Part shown: piece by piece, positions 15,254-23,774 of the stretch
Layout of the letters: each line of letters opens with the position of its first letter
How positions within the stretch are numbered: the first letter of the stretch is position 1
Assembly (NCBI GenBank): GCA_016787345.1
Contig: JAEUUU010000096.1
Coordinates: forward strand, 1 to 54,270
Direction: 5' to 3'
Length of the DNA stretch: 54,270 bases
DNA from: Saprospiraceae bacterium
GTDB taxonomy: Bacteria; Bacteroidota; Bacteroidia; Chitinophagales; Saprospiraceae
Program-made: the position numbers and the translations under genes
The notes under the pieces: model-generated
Seen by the model: the letters and a program-made list of their open reading frames with translations, nothing else
The model's database searches: none
What the model was told of the DNA's origin: nothing

Positions 15254-17833
15254 TTATTTGCGCCAGCTCGGCAAATTTACTTTCAGTTCGACCGAGTACA
15301 AGGGCTGGATGGCCGGAGAGGCAACGAACTCGCGCACGTCCTGATTGAGCACGTTGACCACCTGACCGGAGATGGTGTAGCGTTTGGCGAAGGTGTAGCC
15401 CACGCCCAGGTCGAGGTTGAAGAAGCCGCCCAGCGGGCCGTAGTTGAAGGAGGTGCCCACCCGTTTGTTTTCGATCACCGGCGAGCCGGCGTAGATGAGT
15501 TCCTCGTTGGTTTTGGCAGCGACGTTGATGCCCGAGAAGAAGTCGTACTGCGCTACCCAGCGACCGAATGCCGTGGCGAAAAAGTTGCCGCGGTTGTAGG
15601 TCAGGCCCAGGCCGATCTTGTGCTCCGGCGTGTTGATGGCGAGGTCGTTTTCGTCCACTTTGCCGTTGCGGTTGCCGTCGTTTTGCGGGTCGTTTTCATC
15701 GAGATCGAAGCCGAAGTAGGAGTAGTTGAGCGTACCGACGAGGCCATTGGCAATGCCCACGTTGAGGCCGAAATCGAAGCCGTAGGTATTGACCTGGCCG
15801 AAATTGACGTAGGTCAGCACCAGGTCGGCGCCGCGCTGGCCGTCGGGCATGGCAGTGGTGGCCGTGAGGTCGCTGATGTTCTGGTCGCCGCGTTTGATGG
15901 CGTAGCCGCGATAGCGCAGGATGTTGGGCGTCAGCGGGTTGTTGTCGTGGTCGACCAGTTCGCCGCGGTCGGTGGCGATATTGACCGAGGGGCTCAGGAA
16001 GTTGTCGGATACGTTGTAGTAGGCGTTGGCATCAAGGTAGATGCGTTTGCCGATCTGGGTTTTGTAGCCGAGTTCGACCGTCTGGATTTTTTCCACTTCG
16101 AGGGCGGCAACTTCGTATTCGTTGGTCACCTGACCGTTGGTCATATCAAATTCCCGTACGGTAAAGCCCTCGCCGTTGCCCAGCAACAGGCCGCCGAAGA
16201 TGTTGGCGGAGAGATTGAGGATCGTGGGCGCAGCGATACCCTGTCCGTAAGTGAGGCGCAGGGCGCTGTTGTCGGTCGTGTACACGAGGGCGGCTTTGGG
16301 TATAAAGTTGAAGCCGTAGAGGTCGTGGTTGTCGGCACGGGCGGCGGCAACGGCGCGGAAGTGTTTGCCGAATTTGCGTTCCAGCTGGAGGTACCCGCCG
16401 AGCTGCGCGATTTCGATCTCGCCGTTCTGATCGAGCAGGTAAGTGCCGTTGCTGTTGGCTACGTCGCGCTGGTATTGCGCCCCGACGATGAAGTCGAAAA
16501 TATTGCCCAGGCTGTTGTTGTACTGTACTTCGGCGTTGAGGCGGTTCGATTTATCCTGAAACAGGGCGCCGCGCGGGAAAGTCAGGCCAGTGGTATCGGT
16601 AAGTTTGACATATTGGTAGCTCAGCGAATTGGCGCGCGCCACCTCTTCGGAGAACCCGGCATTTTTATACGACCAGTAATTGACCGTGCGGCGGTTCATG
16701 GCGTAGGTCGAGTCGGTGCTGCTGAGGGTGTAATACACGTTGGCGAAGAAACGCGGCGACACGTAGCGGCCCTGGAACCAGTGTACCTGCCAGTCGCGAA
16801 TCTGGTTGCGGCCGGCGTTGGTATTGCCGATGTTGTTGCTGTTGGAGCCGCCGTAGCCGAGAATCACGTCGGAGCGGTCGTTGACGCTGTAGTACAGCTG
16901 GGCTTCGCCGCGCAGCGAATTGAAATCGCGGTCGAGCAGGTATTCCGGATACGCCGCGGCGCCGGAGTAGACCGTGTCGGTAAAGTCGAATTCGGTGCCC
17001 TGGGTGTATTCGCCGCTGAGTTTGAACGCAAACTTGTCGTTGATCTTCATGGCGTGGCGCAGGCGGCCGGTGAGCACGTTCTGGTTGCCGGCGCCCAGGG
17101 CGATGGTTGTGCCTTCGGAGCTGCGCGGGTCTTTGGTGATCGTATTAATCAGGCCGTTGTGGGCGTTGGGGCCGTAAAGCGCGGAGGAGGGGCCGAGGAT
17201 GACCTCGATACGGTCGATGTCTTCTTTCACCGTGGTGCTCAGGGCGCCCAGCGGGAGGCCTGTGGCGATGAGCGACGAGAAGCGGTTGTCGTTGATTTGC
17301 AGGTTTTTGGGATTAAATGCGCTGTTGAAGCCGCGTGCATTGACCCCGATGCCGAGCACGCCGGAGCGCACGTAGTCGAGCCCTTTCTGGCGGCCCAGCA
17401 ATTCGGCCACGTTGAACGAGGGCAACTCGCTGATGGCCTTGGAATTGACCACCTGAATGGTCGCCGGCGCATTGGTGCGCTTTTCCGCCCGGCGCGACGC
17501 CGATACGACAATCTCACTGCCCTGGATACCCGAGGGCTCGAGCGCCACGTCGACCGAAGCGGTCTGGCCGGAAATAACCCGGACGGACACCGTGGCCGTC
17601 TGGTACCCGACGTACGAGACGAGCAGTTGCTGCTCGCCCGCCGGCGAGGATACGGTGAACATACCGTCGGCATTGGTCGATGTGCCGCCGGTTGCGCCTT
17701 CAACCACAACCGTGGCGCCGGCCAAGCCTTCACCGGAGGCCGAATCGGTGACTTTTCCGGTGATAGCGCCGCGCTGGGCGCTCGCATACAAGGCCAGCAG
17801 CGCAAAAAGCAGGGTGGTAAATGTCTTTTTCAT
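15254..17833 (-). CDS. TonB-dependent receptor with N-terminal carboxypeptidase-regulatory-like domain
   Basis: The 859-residue outer-membrane receptor has a signal peptide (MKKTFTTLLFALLALYASAQ), a CarboxypepD_reg-like beta domain (GAITGKVTDSASGEGLAGATVVVEG, to about residue 100), a plug domain (VVSASRRAEKRTNAPATIQVV through RIEVILGPSSALYGPNAHNGLINTITK) and a long beta-barrel ending in a strand typical of outer-membrane proteins. It imports a bound ligand using energy from TonB-ExbBD. Ligand is unknown. There is no SusD-like gene next to it and the N-terminal half does not look like SusC, so iron, cobalamin or another small ligand is possible. It stands alone, ending in a clear terminator; the minus-strand hydrolase and symporter genes upstream could share a transcript but a 46-base gap separates them. 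Confidence 0.92.
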   Translation of the reverse strand: MKKTFTTLLFALLALYASAQRGAITGKVTDSASGEGLAGATVVVEGATGGTSTNADGMFTVSSPAGEQQLLVSYVGYQTATVSVRVISGQTASVDVALEPSGIQGSEIVVSASRRAEKRTNAPATIQVVNSKAISELPSFNVAELLGRQKGLDYVRSGVLGIGVNARGFNSAFNPKNLQINDNRFSSLIATGLPLGALSTTVKEDIDRIEVILGPSSALYGPNAHNGLINTITKDPRSSEGTTIALGAGNQNVLTGRLRHAMKINDKFAFKLSGEYTQGTEFDFTDTVYSGAAAYPEYLLDRDFNSLRGEAQLYYSVNDRSDVILGYGGSNSNNIGNTNAGRNQIRDWQVHWFQGRYVSPRFFANVYYTLSSTDSTYAMNRRTVNYWSYKNAGFSEEVARANSLSYQYVKLTDTTGLTFPRGALFQDKSNRLNAEVQYNNSLGNIFDFIVGAQYQRDVANSNGTYLLDQNGEIEIAQLGGYLQLERKFGKHFRAVAAARADNHDLYGFNFIPKAALVYTTDNSALRLTYGQGIAAPTILNLSANIFGGLLLGNGEGFTVREFDMTNGQVTNEYEVAALEVEKIQTVELGYKTQIGKRIYLDANAYYNVSDNFLSPSVNIATDRGELVDHDNNPLTPNILRYRGYAIKRGDQNISDLTATTAMPDGQRGADLVLTYVNFGQVNTYGFDFGLNVGIANGLVGTLNYSYFGFDLDENDPQNDGNRNGKVDENDLAINTPEHKIGLGLTYNRGNFFATAFGRWVAQYDFFSGINVAAKTNEELIYAGSPVIENKRVGTSFNYGPLGGFFNLDLGVGYTFAKRYTISGQVVNVLNQDVREFVASPAIQPLYSVELKVNLPSWRK

Positions 17834-17879
17834 ACAAGAGGAACAAGGATTGAGTTGAGCAATGAGTGCGAACTGTTTT

Positions 17880-18818
17880 TTAATGAAGGAACTCTGTAAT
17901 AGCCCGGTTGGTCTCGGCGGCTTTTTCCCAATGCACGAAGTGCCCGCATTCGGGAAAAGTGCGCAACTGACTGCCCGGAATGGCCGCCTGTGCGGACTGG
18001 GCGATTTGAAGCGTGTTTTGAGTCGGGTGTAAAATGCGGTTGGGGATCAGCGCGTCATTTTCCCCGTAAAGGATGAGCACGGGTAAGGTTATTTCGGACA
18101 AACGGGCGGCCACGGGTTCGTTCAGCATGCCCATGACGCATTGGGGAATCATGCGGCACCAGTCGTCGTACGCCGGCGAAGCGCGCAGCGTCATGCGGTC
18201 GGCGATCATAAATTCCGCATCGCCGGGCCAGCGGTAGAAATTCAGTTCAAAATTGCGGCGGATCTGCTCCGGCGGCGTGTTTTTGACCACCTCGGGGGTG
18301 TACACCGCGCCAAACCACAGTTTTTCGGCCTCCGTAAACGTTTCAATGCCGGCAGGGGCGATCAGCACCAGTTTTTCGACCCTCGGAGCGCCTTTCAACA
18401 CCAGGGTCAGCGCCACCTGGCCGCCCATCGAATGGCCCACCAGCACGACGTTTTGCAGGTCGAGGGCATCGAGCAGGGCATTTACCTGCGCGGCGAAAAA
18501 CGACATGCCGTAAGCGTAATCGCCCAGCGACGAACGGCCGTAACCCGGCAGGTCGAGGGCAATGCAGCGGTATTGGCCGCTCAGCGAATCGACGTTTTTC
18601 TCCCAGGCTTTGAGGTTGCTGCCCAGGCCGTGAATAAACACCAGCGTGCGGGCGCCACTGCCGCGGTCGATGTATGCCATTTCAACCCCGCCGGGCAGGG
18701 CGATTTTTTTCAGATCGGCCGGATAGGCGACGTCGTTCATGGGAGAAGCGGTTTGTGCGTCAATTTTTGCCCCAAAAGCTGCCAGCAGCAGCAGCAGGGA
18801 AAGGATCGGTTTTTTCAT
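17880..18818 (-). CDS. Secreted alpha/beta hydrolase coupled to a sodium/solute symporter
   Basis: The 312-residue protein starts with a signal peptide (MKKPILSLLLLLAAFGAKIDAQ). Alpha/beta hydrolase motifs are TLVFIHGLGSN, nucleophile GHSMGG (Ser130), acid ILYGENDALIP and His in ECGHFVHWEK. It resembles hydrolases of the epoxide hydrolase/esterase branch; substrate unknown. I choose ATG 18818 because the signal peptide begins there; the frame stays open far upstream but only inside the symporter gene in another frame. Its ATGA overlaps the symporter stop by 4 bases, so the two are translationally coupled. A simple idea is that the hydrolase releases a compound in the periplasm which the symporter then takes up. 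Confidence 0.87.
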   Translation of the reverse strand: MKKPILSLLLLLAAFGAKIDAQTASPMNDVAYPADLKKIALPGGVEMAYIDRGSGARTLVFIHGLGSNLKAWEKNVDSLSGQYRCIALDLPGYGRSSLGDYAYGMSFFAAQVNALLDALDLQNVVLVGHSMGGQVALTLVLKGAPRVEKLVLIAPAGIETFTEAEKLWFGAVYTPEVVKNTPPEQIRRNFELNFYRWPGDAEFMIADRMTLRASPAYDDWCRMIPQCVMGMLNEPVAARLSEITLPVLILYGENDALIPNRILHPTQNTLQIAQSAQAAIPGSQLRTFPECGHFVHWEKAAETNRAITEFLH

Positions 18819-20317
18819 GACTGCTTGTTTTTCAGGAAAAAATAAGCGCCCAGCCCGAGCGCCAGCGAGGCGCAAATCGCCAGGGCGCCTGCCACCGCAG
18901 GGTTGCGCACCGCGCCGCTGGTGTAGGGCGTGAGCCCGCCGTAATACACGGAGAAATGGACTGCAAAAGCGGTGATCGATGCGACAAAGGCAGTCTGCCG
19001 GGTAGCTTTGGGCAAATAGATACCGAACAACACCGGCACGAATGCCGCCGAGAAAAAGGCATAAACACCGTTTTGAGCGAGAATACCCACGCTCAGGTTG
19101 GGATGTATCAGTTGCTGGTAACTCCACAGAGCCGATACGACCGCGAGGCCGACGATGACCAGTTTGTTGAGCCGCGCGATGCGTTTTGCGCGCTCTTCGC
19201 CCTCGCCCAAAGCCCGGCCGGCCAGGGGAGCGATCAGATCGGAGGTAATTGTGGTGGAAACGGATTGGATGAGGCCTTCCAGCGTCGAAAGCCCGGCAGA
19301 CAACAAGCCCAGGATGACCAGCAGCCCGGCGCCGAGCGGGAACACCCGCACCACGTAGGCCGGTATAATGCCGTCCATTTTGAGCGGAACGCCGTCGGCT
19401 GTCAGATCGGGGAACTGCAGGCGGGCGTAAAACCCGACAAACAACACGGCAAAAAACACGAGCTCGGCGCCGATGCCCACGAGCAGGTATTTGGTCACGT
19501 CGCGCTCGTCGCGCAGCAGCAGCGAGCGGGTGATGATGTGCGGCTGGCAAACAATGGCCACCCCGATGATAAAATTGCAAAAACCGACCTCGAACCAGTC
19601 GCGGAACAGCGGACTGGCGGGATTGACCGGCGCCGTGAGATGGGGGTCGAGCGCCGCCAGTTTTTGCCAGAAGGCATCCATGCCCCCGCTAAGGTGATCC
19701 CAGCCTGAAGCCAGCATGATTACCGCGACGATGAGCATCAGTACCGCCTGGATAGTGTTGGTGTACACCATCGAATTGGCGCCGCCAAACATCATGTAGC
19801 CAAATACAAAACCGACCACGCCGAGCAATACCGGCAACTCGCCGACGCCCAGCGCAGGAGCGATTACCTTGGTCAGTCCCACGCAAATAAGGACGATAAA
19901 CGTGATCAGCAGCACCGACAAAACGGCAAACCAAAGCGCCAGTGCCTTGCTGTCGTAGCGTTGGCCCATCCATTGCGACAGGGTGAGCGCCTTGACCGAG
20001 GAGCCGTAGCGACGGAAACTGCGCGTCAGCACCACCAGCGAAATGATCAGGCCCAGCGGCAGCACCAGCGACATGGCCACGAAAGCGCTCCAGCCGTACA
20101 GGGCCACAAATCCGGGGTTGATGACAAAAGTCGCGGCGCTCGTGACGCCGGCGGCCAGCGACAAGCCCACCGCCACGGCCGGAAAGCCCTTGCTGCCGAG
20201 CGCATAGTCCGACAAGGACTTCGTGCGGCGCGCGGCGCGGATCACAAAGAACAGAATCAGCGCGGCGTAAGCAGCCAGTAAAACGGCAGTTGCCAAAGAC
20301 CATTCAGAGGAGTTCAT
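18815..20317 (-). CDS. Sodium:solute symporter (SSS family)
   Basis: The 500-residue inner-membrane protein has about 13 predicted helices and SSS-family features: DYALGSKGFPAVAVGLSLAAGVTSAATF near the N-terminus, the Gly-rich loop FGGANSMVYTNTIQA, GLLSAGLSTLEGLIQSVSTTITSD in the segment that carries sodium ligands in relatives, and RLNKLVIVGLAVVSALWSY. It drives uptake of an organic solute with sodium; the solute is not predictable. It overlaps the downstream secreted hydrolase by 4 bases. The 341-base upstream region, shared with the divergent FabG-like gene, must hold its promoter. Confidence 0.9.
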   Translation of the reverse strand: MNSSEWSLATAVLLAAYAALILFFVIRAARRTKSLSDYALGSKGFPAVAVGLSLAAGVTSAATFVINPGFVALYGWSAFVAMSLVLPLGLIISLVVLTRSFRRYGSSVKALTLSQWMGQRYDSKALALWFAVLSVLLITFIVLICVGLTKVIAPALGVGELPVLLGVVGFVFGYMMFGGANSMVYTNTIQAVLMLIVAVIMLASGWDHLSGGMDAFWQKLAALDPHLTAPVNPASPLFRDWFEVGFCNFIIGVAIVCQPHIITRSLLLRDERDVTKYLLVGIGAELVFFAVLFVGFYARLQFPDLTADGVPLKMDGIIPAYVVRVFPLGAGLLVILGLLSAGLSTLEGLIQSVSTTITSDLIAPLAGRALGEGEERAKRIARLNKLVIVGLAVVSALWSYQQLIHPNLSVGILAQNGVYAFFSAAFVPVLFGIYLPKATRQTAFVASITAFAVHFSVYYGGLTPYTSGAVRNPAVAGALAICASLALGLGAYFFLKNKQS

Positions 20318-20658
20318 CAGCCCGTTGTGGAAGCCCCGGTTTTGTCCGAAAGCCCGGCTAATGTATTGGGCGCTTTCACGCCGTTCACTCGTTTTGAAAA
20401 AGCCGGCAGATATTTTACAGGCTGGACTTTTCGCGAATTTGAAATGGGCTTTTCACTAAAAGAGCAGAAATAAATTTTCAATATTTAAAAACAAAAGCCT
20501 GACAATCAAAGGTTTTTAAAAAATCGGCAAAAGCGTCGTTGGCAAAAATTATTATTTGCAAATACCCGGTTGACCAAGCATTTTTTTTGAAAGTCAAAAC
20601 CGCGCCGCCGCGGTTGGCTGCCGCTCTACTTTTGCCCCGAACAAAAAATAAACGACAC
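20318..20658. other. Divergent intergenic region between symporter and FabG-like gene
   Basis: These 341 bases separate two genes transcribed away from each other. The FabG-proximal half is AT-rich (about 20440-20590) with poly-A/T runs. One clear -7 box faces the FabG-like gene at 20627. I see no convincing box for the symporter, no hairpin with a T-run and no conserved small reading frame. Confidence 0.5.
20627..20634 (+). promoter_or_regulatory. -7 promoter box for the FabG-like gene (TACTTTTG)
   Basis: TACTTTTG followed by C matches TAnnTTTG exactly and lies 24 bases before the ATG at 20659. No convincing -33 TTTG is seen at the usual spacing. Confidence 0.5.
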
Positions 20659-21405
20659 ATGACGAACCGACTCTCCGGCCGCACGGCCGTTGTCACCGGC
20701 GGCGCCAGCGGTATTGGCCGCGCCACGGTTTTGCGATTTTTGCAGGAAGGCGCCCGGGTAGCGATCTGGGACGTACAGGCCGATCGCGGCCGCGCGCTCG
20801 AAGCCGAATGTCGGGCGCAGGGCCTGCCCGCCCGCTTTTTCGAGGTCAATACTACCGATGCCGCGGCCGTACACGAGGCCGCCCGGCTGACGCACGAAGC
20901 CTTCGGCAGCCTGGATATTCTGGTCAATAACGCGGGCATCACGCGCGATTCCACCCTCAAAAAAATGAGCCCCGAACAATGGGACCTCGTCATCGCCGTC
21001 AACCTCACCGGCGTATTTCACTGTACCCATGCCGCCTACCCGTACATGGAAGCCGGCGGCTGGGGGCGCGTGCTCACAGCCGCCTCAGTGGTGGGGCTAT
21101 ACGGCAATTTCGGCCAAACCAACTACGCCGCTACCAAAGGCGGGGTGATCGCCATGACCAAGGTGTGGGCCAAGGAATTCGGCCGCAAAGGCATCACCGC
21201 CAATGCCGTCGCCCCGGGCTTTATCCGCACCGAAATGACCGATATGCTGCCCGAAAACGTACTCAAAACCATGCAGGAAAAAGCCCCCGCCAACCGCCTC
21301 GGCACCGTCGAGGAGGTCGCCGCCGCCTATGCCTTCCTCGCCTCCGACGAAGCCGCCTTCATCAACGGCGCCGTGTTGAGCGTGGACGGAGGACTGACGT
21401 TGTGA
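20659..21405 (+). CDS. Short-chain dehydrogenase/reductase, FabG-like (3-oxoacyl-ACP reductase type)
   Basis: The 248-residue SDR has the NAD(P)-binding TGGASGIG loop (13-20), NNAG after strand four and the Ser-Tyr-Lys triad in TAASVVGLYGNFGQTNYAATK (Ser ~142, Tyr ~156, Lys ~160), ending INGAVLSVDGGLTL like FabG. It reduces a 3-oxo group with NAD(P)H; 3-oxoacyl-ACP or acetoacetyl-CoA are likely substrates, but SDR substrate calls are uncertain. ATG 20659 is chosen because a -7 box lies just upstream and the family N-terminus starts there. It is a single gene, followed by a long block of 8-base repeats. Confidence 0.88.
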   Translation: MTNRLSGRTAVVTGGASGIGRATVLRFLQEGARVAIWDVQADRGRALEAECRAQGLPARFFEVNTTDAAAVHEAARLTHEAFGSLDILVNNAGITRDSTLKKMSPEQWDLVIAVNLTGVFHCTHAAYPYMEAGGWGRVLTAASVVGLYGNFGQTNYAATKGGVIAMTKVWAKEFGRKGITANAVAPGFIRTEMTDMLPENVLKTMQEKAPANRLGTVEEVAAAYAFLASDEAAFINGAVLSVDGGLTL

Positions 21406-21764
21406 TTGGACGATTGGGCGATTGAACGATTGGACGATTGAACGATTGGACGATTGAACGATTGGGCGATTGAACGATTGAACGATTGAACGATTGAACG
21501 ATTGGACGATTGAACGATTGAACGATTGGCCTCCCCCAACCCCTCCACAGGAGGGGAGCGGATCGGAAGGCATTTTTGATTGATTTTCACAGATCTGTAA
21601 TTGGTTTGTAGAGCCTCTTCTTTCAAATTGAGTCCATTAAACCAGAATCGTCCTTTGCGATCGAGTCACACCAATCGTTCAATCGCCCAATCGTTCAATC
21701 GTTCAATCGTTCAATCGTTCAATCGCCCAATCGTCCAATCCTCCAATCGTCTTATCTTCGGCCC
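21406..21764. repeat. 8-base tandem ACGATTG words in inverted arms around a unique core
   Basis: From 21408 to about 21530 the word AACGATTG and variants (GACGATTG, GGCGATTG) repeat about 15 times in 8-base phase. The core (21531-21672) starts with a small hairpin, CCCCTCC-ACA-GGAGGGG at 21540-21556. From about 21674 to 21745 the same words return in inverted orientation (CAATCGTT, CAATCGCC). Folded, the arms would make a hairpin of 70 or more bases. This 359-base gap has no gene. A one-mismatch -7 box (TATCTTCG, 21750-21757) lies just before the next ATG. Confidence 0.85.
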
Positions 21765-23153
21765 ATGCGCAGCAAATTGCAAAAATTTACTGACTTCGCC
21801 GGAAGACTCCTGCCGCACGAGACGGGTTATCTGATTGATATACAGCATTTTGACGACAAGGTCAAACTGGCCGTCCTGCAACGCGCCGACCACAACTGCC
21901 GGCGGCCGGATGCATTTATTGCCTTCGATGAGGGTATCGACAAGCGCAAATATTCCAACCTGAAACAGTGGATGATCGAACGCCTGCGCGCCATCGACGT
22001 CGATGAACAACACGCCTGGCTGCTGGAGGTGGAACGCCAGATCGAAACCGACCGCATTACCCCGGAAGCCGAAGCCCGGTTGCTCGACCTGCTGGCCGGG
22101 GCCTCGCCCCCGGATTTTCATTTTGTCAAACTCTACGAACTTGCCCGCTACTACCGCCATTTTCTGCTGATCCGCATGCGCTACGCCGACCACCGGACGG
22201 TTGAAGAGTTCCTCGAACGGCATCGGAGCGCTTACGAACGCGCCGTCGAGGTGCGGGAACAATTGCACCGTGCCACCCTCGATATCGTACGGCAATACTC
22301 CGGCGAGGGCGTCCAGAGCCTGCACTGGGAAAACTGGCTCAACAACGTGTTTTACGACGAAGCGCTCGACGGATGGAACCGCTACATGGCCCTCGTCCGA
22401 CTGACGTTCATCTACTACAATTACCGGAATTTTGAACCGCTGCGCGAGAAATACGACTATCAGGACGCTCTTTTTCGCAAAGGACAGTACTACTCCAGCC
22501 GCCTGCTGACCAATTACTACGGCAACCGCCTTTTGCTGCACATCCGCTTTCAGGAATTCGACGAAGCGGAGTACTACGGCTACCTTTCCATCCGGGTCAA
22601 AACCGCCGATTATATCCACTACGTCAACAACTTGTGCACGGTGCTGCTGCGCCGGAAAAAATACGCCGAGGCGCTGGCCGTCATGAAAACTGCTTTGCCG
22701 GAAAGTAAAACCACGCACAGCTTCCACAACAAAATCGGCTTCGTAGCCGCCTACCTCCGTTGCCTCAATTATACGGGCCAGCACCGCGCCGCCGAAAACT
22801 ACGCCGAGACCTACCTGCGAGCCTACCGCCGCGAAATCTTCGAGCACCGGTGGCATGCCTTTTTCACCGCCTACATCGACACGCTTTTGGCCCAAAAAAA
22901 CTACGCCAAAGCCTTGCGGGTGATCGAAAAGAACAAACTGCTGGAACACGACGCCCATCACCGTGATAAATCGTACTACCTGCCGGCCATCCCTTGCTAC
23001 CACGCGCTTTCTGCTTACAAAACCGGACGCCTCACCCATTCTGACCTGAAAAACGCCTGCAAAAGCGCCGGTTTTGCCACGCCCTCGGAAAAAAACCATC
23101 AGGCCGCCGAACTGAGCCAAACCCTGCGGCAACACGTACCCGATATTTTTTGA
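21765..23153 (+). CDS. Helical-repeat protein of unknown function
   Basis: This 462-residue cytoplasmic protein has no signal peptide or long hydrophobic segment. It is rich in Tyr, Arg, Leu and Ala and consists of amphipathic helices with TPR-like spacing, for example RFQEFDEAEYYGYLSIRV, LLRRKKYAEALAVMKTALPE and LLAQKNYAKALRVIEKNKLL. I do not recognise a defined domain. It resembles in composition and length the protein at 27050-28450, which lies beyond the T9SS gene on the same strand, and the two may be distant paralogues. A strong bidirectional terminator follows its stop. A scaffold role is the usual guess for such repeats but nothing here shows a partner. Confidence 0.75.
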   Translation: MRSKLQKFTDFAGRLLPHETGYLIDIQHFDDKVKLAVLQRADHNCRRPDAFIAFDEGIDKRKYSNLKQWMIERLRAIDVDEQHAWLLEVERQIETDRITPEAEARLLDLLAGASPPDFHFVKLYELARYYRHFLLIRMRYADHRTVEEFLERHRSAYERAVEVREQLHRATLDIVRQYSGEGVQSLHWENWLNNVFYDEALDGWNRYMALVRLTFIYYNYRNFEPLREKYDYQDALFRKGQYYSSRLLTNYYGNRLLLHIRFQEFDEAEYYGYLSIRVKTADYIHYVNNLCTVLLRRKKYAEALAVMKTALPESKTTHSFHNKIGFVAAYLRCLNYTGQHRAAENYAETYLRAYRREIFEHRWHAFFTAYIDTLLAQKNYAKALRVIEKNKLLEHDAHHRDKSYYLPAIPCYHALSAYKTGRLTHSDLKNACKSAGFATPSEKNHQAAELSQTLRQHVPDIF

Positions 23154-23160
23154 GCAGATA

Positions 23161-23205
23161 AAAAAGACAGGAGCCGGACCTGCGGGGTCCGGCTCCTGTC
23201 TTTTT
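23161..23205. terminator. Strong bidirectional intrinsic terminator
   Basis: A perfect 20-base-pair stem with a 5-base loop begins with AAAAAGACAGGAGCCGGACC and ends with the matching TTTTT run. Either strand gives a GC-rich stem followed by T residues. It starts 8 bases after the stop of the helical-repeat gene. A small second hairpin (GCCCG-TTTAT-CGGGC) follows at 23206-23220. Confidence 0.88.
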
Positions 23206-23257
23206 GCCCGTTTATCGGGCGGCAATGTGGTGAGGGCTGTGGTAGTGTAGCCTAAAA

Positions 23258-23341
23258 TTACAACTGGGTTTTCAGCGACCAGGCTTTGCGGCCGAGGTAA
23301 ATCAACGCCAGTACCAAAGTGTAGGAAAGAGTGGCAGTCAT
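23258..23341 (-). CDS. Possible 27-residue single-helix membrane peptide
   Basis: Between two terminators, the minus strand can encode a peptide with one hydrophobic helix (TLSYTLVLALIYLGRK) and a basic end (AWSLKTQL). The ATG at 23341 is followed by codons that look compatible with the host's usage, but I see no promoter box and no family. The region has otherwise no assigned content, which is why I list it. It could be chance. Confidence 0.22.
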   Translation of the reverse strand: MTATLSYTLVLALIYLGRKAWSLKTQL

Positions 23342-23532
23342 AATAAGCAGATCGGTTGGTAATTGTTTTGCCCGGACCACTTTTGGCCCAAGACGGTTAT
23401 GAGACGAGGGGAAAACGCACAGGGGTTGCAGAACGCTGCCGGCTTTTGAAATATTTTTTAAAAATTTTTCCCGCCCTCCCGTCTTCAAAAAGCGGCGCAA
23501 AAGTAGCACGATTTCGCTTGAAAAACGGCCGG

Positions 23533-23567
23533 CAATAAAAAACGGCCGCGGGCAAGCCCGCGACCGT
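23533..23567 (-). terminator. Intrinsic terminator downstream of the T9SS protein gene
   Basis: On the minus strand a 12-base-pair stem with one mismatch (ACGGTCGCGGGC / GCCCGCGGCCGT, loop TT) is followed by TTTTTTATT. It lies about 200 bases after the stop of the T9SS gene, beyond the inverted repeat element, and would end that transcript. Confidence 0.7.
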
Positions 23568-23600
23568 CCGTCGGATTCTGCGACTCAGCGCATTTTTTTA

Positions 23601-23774
23601 AGGTTGATGAGGGTTGATGAGGTTTATAAGGTTGATAAAAGGAGGGTGGGGGCTCCCGATTTTAACATGGTGAAAAGAGCAAAAATACCGGGAGCATCCA
23701 CCCTTCTTTTATCAACCTCATAAACCTCATAAACCTCATAAACCTCATAAACCCTGTAAACCCTCATCAACCCT
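23601..23774. repeat. 9-base tandem words in an inverted pair directly after the T9SS gene
   Basis: Left arm 23601-23658: GGTTGATGA/GGTTTATAA/GGTTGATAA words, then AAAAGGAGGGTGGGGGCTCC. Core about 23659-23688. Right arm from 23689: CGGGAGCATCCACCC, TTCTTTTATCAAC and then AACCTCATA repeated in 9-base phase until the T9SS stop codon. The left arm is nearly the same as the element at 50.56 kb. Confidence 0.85.

Noticed and set aside
15620-17899. A 759-residue plus-strand open frame opposite the TonB receptor gene
   Set aside because: Composition is Val/Gly/Asp/Ala-rich with no recognisable fold; the minus-strand receptor has all expected domains.
17880-19580. A 566-residue frame covering the secreted hydrolase and part of the symporter
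   Set aside because: The first 250 residues are an off-frame reading of the symporter gene; the hydrolase starts with its own signal peptide at 18818.
21408-21745. Possible CRISPR array from the many evenly spaced words
   Set aside because: The period is 8 bases with no spacers, unit sequences are degenerate, and no cas gene is nearby.
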